DNA from: Phlebopus portentosus
Lineage: Eukaryota; Basidiomycota; Agaricomycetes; Boletales; Boletinellaceae
Direction: 5' to 3'
Length of the DNA stretch: 64,000 bases
Assembly: GCA_037892935.1 (NCBI GenBank)
Contig: JAYXKI010000009.1
Span: 806,001-870,000, forward strand
Shown here: one piece after another, positions 36,462-46,209 of the stretch
Numbering within the stretch: position 1 is the stretch's first letter
Layout: the number at the start of each line of letters is the position of its first letter
Position numbers and translations under genes: made by a program
Notes under the pieces: generated by a model
What the model was told of the DNA's origin: nothing
Database searches by the model: none
Seen by the model: the letters and a program-made list of their open reading frames with translations, nothing else

Positions 36462-38137
36462 ATGCTTGTGAGAGGTATCCTTGCTGCAGCTGTTGGCTCC
36501 GTCCTCGATCGCCAGTATCAAAGTAACAAGACGGCATCTGATAAGAAGGGCAAGGCTGCTGCTAGCGCAGCTGCAATGGCTGCGACCATGTCTCCGACGC
36601 AGGCTCGGAGAACTTACGGGAGTGTTGGAAACTTAGAGACGCCGGTTTTGTACTCGGGTTCACGTTCGGGAGAACGATTGGATAGCGTGCCTGAACATCT
36701 GGACGATGCCGAAGGTGAGCCGTCTGCATGGAACGGTATCGAGGAAGGAGGGAGTGAGAGTTATAATGACGACGAGGAAGATGAGTGGGATAGACCGCGT
36801 TGTGAGCAATTTATGGTCTTCACAATTAGAAGCTCTGCTTGACGGTTTCGTGCTTCTACAGATGACTACAGGAGAGCTGTTCGTCTGTATGCAGTTGTAC
36901 CCATCGGATCCGCTCTGTTATTGCTTTTGCTGCTCTACTACCTAAACTCATAGCGCCTAAACCGCTGCCGTCTTCACCGCCAGCATTGCGTCTAATGCTT
37001 TCTACAATCTTATCAGCAGCACTTTGGTGCTTGGCTCATCAGCTGCGCGTTCCTCTGTACTCGATTTTACACGCCACACTATCTGGTCTCACAACCACGC
37101 TTTCTTTCCTTTGTTGCTCATCATCCCGACGCACTACGCATCGACTTTCGCCAGACGCCGCGGCTTACATCGCTGCTCTGACGTCGATAATCCACGCGCT
37201 CGTTCTCTCCTTCCTACAAGAATCTTTACGAATCGCATCCTTCGCGATACTGGACTTGCATTGGTACCAACCAAATGGACCTCCAACGTCTACACGCCAC
37301 CCGCGTGCTCGTGATGCGGCGTTCCGCGAGGTATGGGCACTTGCGCTGGGCTGGGCGCTCGCGGAGGTTTGCGCGGGTGTCATGCAAGGGTACGAGCAGT
37401 TAGCCCTCTACGCGGACTTCGGTGATAGTCCGAGTCGTCGGGCTTCCGAGGGAAGTTCGAAAAGTGGAGACGAGGCACTCGCGGGCAATGGCGTAAATAA
37501 CGCAGCGGTGTTCGACGAGGAGGCTGCTGACCTCGTCAGGTGGAGCATGCCCTGCGTTGGTCTAGCGGACGACGAGGACGTAGAAGGTGCGAAGAATCTG
37601 ACGCAGATGGAAATTGATTTGGCGCTTGTGAGGCTCGCGAATGTGCGTGCAATGGATGAGCTTGAGGAGTTGTATGGACAGCCATATATCGTACGTATTC
37701 ATTTTTTGTATTGAAAATCTGAGTACTTTTTGCTGACTGACTCTCCTGGATTGGTCAATTCCGGATTGTAGGAGATCCCTGTATTTGTCGCGCTCCTCCA
37801 GCGACTCGACTCGATACTATTCTCGCTCGGGAATACGCTCCTCCTCTCCGCAGCGTTCCTTCCGCTACCGCCCTACGCATCTCCTCTCTTCACTTCTCCT
37901 TCAAATCCTCCACTACCGTCATCATCATGGAATCCAAGAGAATCGCCCTCGCATACTCACATGCTTTCTCTGGTCCCTACTTTCTTCATAGTAGCGTTTG
38001 TACATGCTGCACTGGGCATATTACACGTTCCACCTGTACTCGCTCGCATAGGGCTCCCGGCTGCAGCGTATGCGAGCTGTATCGTCGGCCTTGGTCTCAC
38101 GTTTGCCGGTGTGGGCGTGTGGATTGGTCTTTGGTAA
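36462..38137 (+). CDS. polytopic membrane protein of unknown function
   Basis: The start is uncertain: the ATG at 36462 (MLVRGILAAAVGSVLDRQYQ) or at 36576 (MAATMSPTQARRTYGSV), in the same frame. Exon 1 ends in an acidic stretch (YNDDEEDEWDRPR). An intron (donor GTGAGC, acceptor CTACAG at 36861) leads to YDYRRAVRLYAV. A further 57-nt intron from GTACCC to CTCATAG (about 36900-36956) restores the frame to PKPLPSSPPALRLM. Membrane-like segments follow (STILSAALWCLAHQL, PLYSILHATLSGLTTTLSFL, REVWALALGWALAEVCAGVM, SILFSLGNTLLLSAAFLPL). The last exon starts at 37772, after GTACGT at 37691, and closes with AAAYASCIVGLGLTFAGVGV and WIGLW. No known domain recognised. Confidence 0.7.
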
Positions 38138-39009
38138 TTTCTCACTCTCCTTGTACTGTACTAATGCATTGCTTTGGTATGCCTGTTCTTCATTTCAATT
38201 TGTTTGTCTTCGATTTGGGACTACTGTCGGTTGGATTCACCTAGCTCGACGGAAAGAAGGTAGTGTACTTATTGTATTGATACACATTTTTCTCGTTTGT
38301 ACGTACGCGTGATCACAGAAGATAACGAACAATCTTTTAGTCTGGAGTTAAATTGCTCGCGGGTGTCCCTTGTGCCAATCTGTGCTTCTGGAGCGAGATC
38401 GGCCAACTGGCAGATGTGATAGTAAGGAGTAAGTTAGATCTTTTGATACACAGTCGACAGCCTTTTAGCAGATTGTGCCTCAAATGCGCTGCCTTGCTGG
38501 CCGGGATTAGTGATGGCTTCAATTGAGGCTATGGCTGGATTTGTGTCTTCAACTTGAAGCAAGTATACATACATTCATTTCGTAAAATTTTTGACAGATC
38601 GATTGCTGTAAAAAGAAAGAATATGACTGTTGCTTCCGACGACTTGAAAAAGGACCCGATTATGTTGGATATAACTATAAGCTTTCGGTTCGCGGGCTGC
38701 TTATCTAATGGCATTTTACCTTCTGTTCGCGAGACTCGCCCGCAACACGTTCCTCCTGCGTCGCCTCGACTCGACTCTCCTTCATCTTCTGCGCGCGCGA
38801 CTTCACAGTGCGATACCTTTTCATCCATCTTCTTAGACAAAGCCCATACGTGTGCTCGTCAGAGACTGCGCGTTGACAACACGGTACACACGCTCAGAAC
38901 GTTGTGTGAAATTCCAGTTAGCCGACGGCGTGCACGCCTTGCTTGTGACGTCCTCCCCGCCGTCTACCCGTCCAGCCATTCCTTTGACGTACAAATCTAG
39001 CTCTTCCGA
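38138..39009. other. intergenic, no gene seen
   Basis: About 870 bp between two plus-strand genes. No coding frame is supported on either strand. Confidence 0.4.
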
Positions 39010-42000
39010 ATGCCGCCGTTTTTCTCAAAGGTGTTCGCAAGGGGCAAGGAGAAGGAGAAAGAGAAGGGAAAGGATGGCTTGAAAGAGCCCTCGTCGCCGT
39101 CTGCCAAGCAGGCAAAGCGCTTCTCGCGCACATCCGCGACGTCCTTGCTCGAGGGCAAGTTCGAGGCCGTCTCGCCTTCGGTTTCTCCGACCGCGGAAAA
39201 GTATGGGGAAGTGGATCAGACGACGCCAAAGAAAGACAAGGAGAAGGAGAGGAGCGCCGGTCTGTTTCGTCCTAAATCGCGCACTACGTCCGGAAGTGAC
39301 GCGTCGCGGAAGCTGGAGGAGGTGCCCCACCTGAAGCTGGACTTGAACCTTCCAAGCCCGAAGCTCGACCCGAAGAAACGCAATCTGAGCATTGTGTATG
39401 AGGGCGACGCTGTCCTGGACGATGATGTTATTGGAGAGAAGAGACTCAGCCCGGCTGAGGCTCTTAAACTTATGCGCGCGTGTTCGTCTGTTCTGACCAG
39501 CCGAGGTGCGCAATCCTCAACTTGTTCCGTCATAATATCTAACTTCTATCACATCGATATTGCGTTCTAGGCCTGGAGACACTGGGCATTATGCATCCGC
39601 ATTGGTACTCTGCGTCACCTGCCGCGCAGCGCAGGATCATCTCACTCTTCCTCTCCTCGCTTACCGCTTCCTCGGAAGCTGCTGCTTCGGCGGCTTCTTC
39701 GTTCGACTCGGAACTCGAGTTCGCACGTTCGCCGCACGATGTTGCCGCCGTTTTCCGATGGGCATTGCGTCATTTGAGGCTGGAAGGCGATGCGTTCGAC
39801 AAGGATAATTCGGCTTCCCTTGCTTGGTATGACAGTTTCAAGGAAAAGGAGAAGGCATCGGAGTATCCGAGGACTGCATATAACGATCTGTTGTTGCCTA
39901 CCGTGAAACCTTCTCATGTCGAACTGCTCGATTCAACTCTCAGTCTCGTGTCTCGACTAGCGAGCCATTCTGACTGGAATGGGACGTCTGGAAGTAAGCT
40001 GTCCATGTCCTTTGGACACTATCTCCTTACAGGGAATCGGGTTGAAGGTATAGAGGATTGGGTTTCATTTTATTCTCGTTGGGAACGCGCAGGAAGGGCT
40101 TTGGAACACATATTCTTATCTTCTCTCCGGTGAGTTTTGGTGCTGTCACTTATTTTATTCAAATTTTAAACATCGTTCAGTGATGAAGACGCTAAGACGG
40201 GAATCCCGAAGCGACTGCTAGAGCTCGTCGCGAACTATCCATATTCCAAATCTACTGTCGACAGTCAGTTTCCTCGACCAACGCGCTTTGCAACTCGAAA
40301 TTACGACGCTCTTTATGTTCGTGTCGCGGCGGATAAAACACCTGACAAACGGTCCCGGGAGGAAGTCTATTTGCCCCTCCAGGTCGTTGAGAACGCATTG
40401 AAGTCAGATCTTTCAGGCGAAGAGGATGACAAGGAGCTCGTCGCATTATGGGATGAAGTGAGAAAACTGGCCGATGCACCGAAGGAGGAAGCAGAAACCG
40501 CGGAGGGCAAGAATTCCGAGAAGTCCTTAGGGAGCATATTCTCCGATGACTCGATCCGTCTATTGTCGCTAAAGTCTGACAGCGTAGACAAGGGCACTCC
40601 GACAATATCAATGTTCGCACCAGTACCTGATCATGATGCGTTGTTCGGGACCCCGACGCCGAATGGCAGGGCGAAGGCTGCTAATGGTTCCACGTCTGTA
40701 TCTCGGCAAACGTCGGAAGCGACTGCCTCAAGTCCCATCGCGGCTGACTGGAACGTCTTCTCGTCAGCGGGCTTCGGGGAGTCAGCGGCCGGGCAGAGTC
40801 TCGCTGCTACGCTTCTTGACAATGACGTCGAGAAGACGGACCCGCCGAAACTCGCCGCTCGTCGATCGCTGAAGAAGAGCCGATCGCCAGGACGCGGCGC
40901 ACGCGGCGAGAAGGCGGCTGCAGCGGGCGAACAACCTTCTTCGCCCTCTGACGCCCCAGTTCGGTTCAAGACCTCACGTGTCTCGCTCGTCAAGATCGAC
41001 GAGGCGTTCGTCGACTTTTGGAGCGACGCGCTCCTGGACCCGATCTCGGACGCGTGGCCGAACTTCGTCGTGTGTCAGCTCAAGTCGGACGTTGTGCGCA
41101 CGCATGGGGACAGGAAGATAGCGTGGCTGGTGATCGAGCAGAAGTTCGTTGCGCCCTCTCTCCCTCCGCCGCCTTCACCGGGCCGGCGAGCGAGTTCACC
41201 GCGCCCGAGTATACGGAGCGATGGGGAGAGCCGACCTAGCGTCGTCAGTCGTGTCAGCGCGACGTTCTCGCCGCGAAAGCGCTTCAACTTCTTCGGCAGC
41301 CAGACGCCTGCATCGCAGACCGTTTCCGGTGGTGAGAAGAGAAGAGCAAGGCGATCGGCAAGGGCCAGAAGGTGAACGAGCTTGGAGAAGTGATCCCGGA
41401 GGAGAAGGAGAAACCTCCGCCACCAACGCCAAAGACGGAGGACTCAAAGGCAGCTCCAGCAGTCCCGGAGAAATCTAAGGAGGAGGATGTTAAGCAGCCT
41501 AGTGATGTCGCTGCAGGTGCTGCAGCTGTTGCTGTCGGAGCGGGTGCGCTAGCTGTTGTGGCAGGAGCTACTGCGGAAGCTCTTGCGCCTGAAGAAGAGA
41601 AACCTGAAGCTCCTCCAAGGAGGAACAAGAGAAGCCAGGAGCTCCACCTAAGGATGAAGAGGCGAAGGAGGCGGTTAAAGAGGAGGCTGCAGATGTTCCC
41701 GTGAAGGTCCTCGAGCCGGAACCAGAGGCTATTCCTGCGCCAGAGAAGACTACGGCTGAAGAGCCGACTGCCGAGGCGCATGCTGAGGAAGTTCACGTTG
41801 CTGAACCTTCAATTCCTCAGGTTGAAGAGGCTGCTGAAGTTCCTACGTCGGGAGCGCCACCTGCAGCTGAAGCGCCATCCACAACGGTAGTTACCGAAGA
41901 GCCAGCTCCGTCCGTACAGAAGGAAGAACCCATCGGGGAACCTACAGCTACCGAGCCTCTTGTGGAAGAAACAGGAGAAACCGAATCTGCTACAAGCCAA

Positions 42001-42689
42001 CATCACGGTGCTGGAGACTCTCGGTTCGTCGAGCACATTGAGGTCACACCTCCTGAAAAGAAACTCGTGGCGCTTGAGCCGGAACCGGAGGCTGCTAAGC
42101 CGACTGAAGAGCCTGCACCCGCGGAACCGACTCCTGAGGTTGCACCAGAGGTACCGGAGCCGGCTGCCGTGCAGGCAAATGAACCGGAGGTGAAGGCCGA
42201 ACCTGAATCTACAGTCGAAGAACATATACTTCTGCACCGATTCCTGAAGAGCCCGCTGCTTTCGTTGAAACGAAGCCTGAAGTCGAGGCATCTCCGGTTC
42301 CAGCGGAAGAACCTGCAGCTCCATCTGCCGTTGAAGAACAAGCATCAGTTGTGGGTGAACCGAAACCAGAGCCAGCTGTGCAGTCATCTGCTCCAGCCCC
42401 TGCGGAGTCCGTCGAGAAGACCAATGGTGCAGCAGGACAGGCTGCTGAGGAGGAAGTGAAGGCTGATGAAGCACACGCAAAACCGGATGAAGAGCCTATC
42501 GCGAATGTCGCTCCTGAGACTCCCGAAGCAAAGGTCGGGAAGCTCCTACAAAGACTTCAACGGACACTCCAGACTCCTGAGGACTTCCGCGACATTGCGC
42601 AAATCAGAACCTTGAAGCCAGCATTAGCCGCGCAGCTTCGTACGCCAACTGAGCTTCTTCCTCAAAGCTTCTTTGGCATGGCCTGCTGA
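39010..42689 (+). CDS. MSB1: Msb1/Mug8-domain protein, cell polarity
   Basis: Exons 39010-39505, 39571-40129 and 40181-42689. The N-terminus is Lys/Ser-rich (MPPFFSKVFARGKEKEKEKG). The Msb1/Mug8 (formerly DUF1708) domain includes LSPAEALKLMRACSSVLTSR, GLETLGIMHPHWYSASPAAQ, VAAVFRWALRHLRLEGDAF, WYDSFKEKEKASEYPRTAYN, LSMSFGHYLLTGNRVEGIED and KRLLELVANYPYSKSTVDSQ. Budding-yeast Msb1 is linked to Cdc42/Rho1 polarity signalling, so a role at growth sites is inferred. The C-terminal third is a Glu/Pro/Ala-rich disordered tail ending LLPQSFFGMAC. Three frame changes, near 41342, 41620 and 42228, each shift by one base the same way and together restore the starting frame. The first two have no usable intron; the third could be a 38-nt intron but more likely lacks a base. 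Length about 1,190 residues. Confidence 0.8.
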
Positions 42690-44315
42690 ACCTAGCTATG
42701 CAGCAAGAGTGCCTCGCCTTTATCTGAAGTCTCGCCCTTGTATTATTTTCCCTTCAACCGTTTTTTATCGTTTTATCTGAATCGCGACTATTTATCGCCG
42801 GTCGCTGCCGCTCCTTGATCAATGTGCCCTATCTTGTCCCCATCTAACTCTCGTTACCTTACTTCCAGTTCCTTGCTCCCCATACATTCTTAGGAGTTGA
42901 GCAGCCGCCTACATTCCGGCGCTTTCAGTCAGATCGCCCGCCTACGGCTAGCAGACATATATAAACCCAATGTCAAAGACCACTTTTCATTCTTCATCTC
43001 AGGCCCCGTCGCTATTCAGATATCGCTTTGGAACGGATGCAGTCATCTTTTTTGCTTTTCTTCCTTACTCTCTCGAGTAGTATTGAAATTTACATGCGCC
43101 CTGCTCTCGCTCAACCCGACTTTGGCTCGACGTTTCTCGAATCGAATCTCCTTCACTATCTATCGCATCTTGCCTGACGCACCTATACCATCCATTTGTC
43201 CCGTCCGGCCTTCCTACTCCTATGCAGTTTTTCTTCAGGTTCTGTTTTTGGTCCAGCTTTACCCATTTTGTCCGCACATGTCAGTGGTGCGGACGTTACA
43301 CTATCTCTAAGACGTCGCTGTGCTTTACATATGTCCACTTGTCTTCTCTTCTTGTTCTCATTCTCGTTTCCCTTTCGTGATGATGATGGTTTGGTCTGAT
43401 TTGGTTTGGTTTGTCTGGACTCTTAGTAACGCGCTCTTCTTTCACTACTTTGTTTACAGTGTTTTCTTTAGCTCAGCTAATATAGTTATCTTCTTGGTCG
43501 ACCTTTCTGCCGCTCGAAAGCATTTTCTTCGACTTGAAATGTGAAAATTGAGCGAGGGATCCAGACACCCTACGAAACTTTGTTTGGTGTACATCCACGG
43601 AACAGCTTTTACTTCAGGTTCAACTTGACTCGACTTGCAATTCTAATGAGGGTTCCGAGACTGGACTGTACGCATCCTTGGATAGGTTACAATTATGCAG
43701 TGCATGTCGTTTATCGGAGCCGAGGTGGGGATGCGACACTCGACCTTCCAGATTTCCGATGCAAAAGAAAAAAATCAATAGCAGCAAGAATACAGACATC
43801 CTTGCAGTTCTGTGCAGTGTAATGGCGCCGCACTGTGCCCCAGAATCCGCATGCCTAGTCTCGACGGGACTGCGACGAACGGTACGGGAAGAGAAGTTCA
43901 GTGAGATCCTGTTGGTCTTCAGTGCACTACTAGGGTCAGGATGATGCGGTTAAGCTTAGAAGGAAGATCGTTAAGTGGTCTTGTAACAATCTGAAAGTGC
44001 CTGTTTCCAAGAAATATTTGCCGACATAATAACCATGCTTCGAACAAGCGAATCCCAAGTTTCAGCAGCGTTTGAGATGTCATTTGAGGCTCTCCGAGGT
44101 TCTCATCGTAGAAACGGTTCAAGAACGTCGAGACTTGGTGATCTACGAATTATTACATGCATAACGCAGGGTGGTGCTCGCTCCTCCAAGTGGGGTCGCA
44201 GATTAATGATCTATTAGTGCCACGCTGGTACCGATAGCAAGAAAGCAAAGACGAACGCCAAGTTAATGCTGGTCATAATTATTCGTAATAAAGATCCGTC
44301 ATTCGTCTTCTGCAT
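42690..44315. other. intergenic region between convergent genes
   Basis: About 1.6 kb separating MSB1-like (plus) and DEG1 (minus). The first part is T-rich and resembles 3' flanking sequence. Several open frames exist on the plus strand (42897-43822), but they lack any recognisable motif or coding bias, and I do not call them genes. Confidence 0.4.
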
Positions 44316-45944
44316 CTAATTTTCCGCTCGCCTCGCAGCTCTTCGCTCCCCCTTCCCTTTTCGCCATCTCTCGTTGACGATATCAACGTGTGCGAATCGG
44401 TTTCGGCGCAACAGAGGAATGTAGGTCCTAGCCGCGGCCCTATGTGTCATACCTCCCCCCAGAGGGACATTGAGTGTCATCGAACTGTTTTCGCGAAGGT
44501 ATTCATCCCTTGAAGAAGGGTGTATGGGAAATGGATTATGCGGTGGAGGATGAAAGTTGGAGGCGGCTTTAAGGAAAGTTGCATCCAGTGTACTATGAAT
44601 GAGTGAACGGGCATGGATTGCAGAGAGTTGGTTGTGTAGGGTATACACCTCGGCATCGCCCCCATTCTCAGAGCCGTCCGCATCTGTTTGCCATTTCACA
44701 TCCTTCTCATCGTAGCTGCATTCCCAAAGTACTAAAGGCAGAGGGTCCGCTATTTGATATTCAGGTTTGCACGTTACGAGCTCTGGTGGAGCTTCGCCTT
44801 CGCGAAATGGCGGTTCTGGTCGCTCGGGGTCGGCATTCAGCAGTGCGGTTACGACAGAAGGTGGTTCTAGGCCTGCTCCTACGAGGAAGAGAATAGCCAT
44901 GATATGCCGTACTTGGTTGTACAGGAATGCGGTTCCTACAAGGTCCAGTACACACATATGTGGCTGATCGCTCGTGACAACATCGTCCCCCAGGATGGAT
45001 GCAGGGCGGATATTAGTTCGGATTATCCTTCGTCGGAAGTTCGTGATCTGTTTGGCTGCGTCAAGCTTGCAGAGGTTCCGGAAATCATGCTCTCCAACGA
45101 GACGGGCGGCAGCGTCTCGCATGGCATCTAGGTCGAGACCATTTGGACTGAAGAAATATTTATAGTGTCGATGGAGACAGCTGAAGCGAGAAGAGAAGGA
45201 TGTCGATACAGGAGACCAAGCGAGGATACGTATGCTGGGCGGAAGTACTCGATTAATAATTGTCACGTATCGTAATTCCTGCTTTTGCCCGTCATCCGCC
45301 AGGACAGGCGCTGGAGGAGCAGTCTCGATCTCCGAGGCATCAAGCTGTGGTAGCTCACTGTCGGGATCAGGGGCAGGGAAATCCGAGTCTGTAATTGTTT
45401 GGACGTTCTCAACGACGTCCACTGAAGACTTCGTTGCACCTTCGATATGAGATGGTGTTTCTCCTTGTCCTATATTGCTTCTCACCCAAAGTGAAATGAC
45501 CTGGGATGCAGAACTGACTCCAACATCGGTACGACCACAACGCTCCCATCCGCACGCCTGTGGTCCAGCAGCACCATCGATTAGTTTACACTCAGATAGA
45601 GCATTGTAAAGTGTTCCTTCTACGGTAGGACGTCGAGTCTTGTCGCTCTGAAAGACAAGTCCGTTGTACTCCCAACCGGAGTAGCAGAATTTAAGTGCTA
45701 TCTTCCTCCGCGGATAAGAAGAGATGTCGAATTTTCTTGGAGGCCTTGCCTCTGCTCTTCGTGGAAGCACGATACGAGAATGAGAATCGACCGAGGCAAG
45801 TGTCGCGTCCAAATGTCGGAGGCGAGCTATGAGCTCTTCCCGTGGCCAAGTTTCGTACTGCGGTGATGACATTGCGCGTATTATCAGTCTCTTTGCGGTC
45901 TTTTTAGAAAAAGGCAGATATTGCCTGCTGGTTCCAGGAAGCAT
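44316..45944 (-). CDS. DEG1: tRNA pseudouridine synthase Deg1/Pus3
   Basis: Intronless, 542 residues. TruA-family features: KIALKFCYSGWEYNGLVFQ near residue 84, VEGTLYNALSECKLI, then the catalytic-aspartate motif CGRTDVGVSSASQVISLWVR. These are followed by RVLPPSIRILAWSPVSTSFS, SRFSCLHRHYKYFF, RDAAARLVGEHDFRNLCKLD and FLYNQVRHIMAILFLVGAGL. The ARxxxxNLCKLD and KYFF blocks point to Pus3/Deg1, which modifies uridines 38 and 39 in the tRNA anticodon arm. Two in-frame starts are possible: 45944, or the ATG at 45872 (MSSPQYETWPREEL). The extra N-terminal stretch RQYLPFSKKTAKRLIIRA is basic and could target mitochondria. Divergent from the leucyl-tRNA synthetase gene. Confidence 0.93.
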   Translation of the reverse strand: MLPGTSRQYLPFSKKTAKRLIIRAMSSPQYETWPREELIARLRHLDATLASVDSHSRIVLPRRAEARPPRKFDISSYPRRKIALKFCYSGWEYNGLVFQSDKTRRPTVEGTLYNALSECKLIDGAAGPQACGWERCGRTDVGVSSASQVISLWVRSNIGQGETPSHIEGATKSSVDVVENVQTITDSDFPAPDPDSELPQLDASEIETAPPAPVLADDGQKQELRYVTIINRVLPPSIRILAWSPVSTSFSSRFSCLHRHYKYFFSPNGLDLDAMRDAAARLVGEHDFRNLCKLDAAKQITNFRRRIIRTNIRPASILGDDVVTSDQPHMCVLDLVGTAFLYNQVRHIMAILFLVGAGLEPPSVVTALLNADPERPEPPFREGEAPPELVTCKPEYQIADPLPLVLWECSYDEKDVKWQTDADGSENGGDAEVYTLHNQLSAIHARSLIHSTLDATFLKAASNFHPPPHNPFPIHPSSRDEYLRENSSMTLNVPLGGGMTHRAAARTYIPLLRRNRFAHVDIVNERWRKGKGERRAARRAEN

Positions 45945-46209
45945 AAGAGAGAGAACAAGAAAATAAAGATATAACTCGAGCTCTATTGTAGAAGATCACG
46001 TGCCACAATTTTTGACGAGTCAGTTCTGGCCTAGTCTACTTACGTGCGGTTGGTTCACTCACGTCTCGATCTTGCTGTTTGCTGTCATCTTCATCTAGTC
46101 TGCTGTGTGAGAACGGATCACAATTCTTGTTCAGGGGTGCTCACTGGGTCTCTTGCGATATCGTCGCATTGTACAATACTGTAATTTTACCAACCTCAAC
46201 TTTCGTCAG
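45945..46209. promoter_or_regulatory. bidirectional promoter, DEG1 and LeuRS
   Basis: Only 265 bp lie between the first ATG of DEG1 (minus) and that of leucyl-tRNA synthetase (plus). Both promoters must lie here. The two products act on tRNA, so shared regulation is plausible but unproven. Confidence 0.6.

Noticed and set aside
36880..36960. Frame break in the membrane-protein gene
   Set aside because: A 57-nt GT-AG intron (GTACCC to CTCATAG, with a CCTAAAC branch-like site) joins the two frames in correct phase, so no missing base is needed.
41284..42480. Antisense frames rich in Ala, Ser, Gly or Arg/Leu opposite MSB1
   Set aside because: Mirror of the Glu/Pro/Ala-rich coding repeat. No start context, splice sites or family resemblance.
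42897..43822. Series of plus-strand open frames after MSB1
   Set aside because: T-rich, no motifs, no consistent splicing. Judged to be 3' flank.
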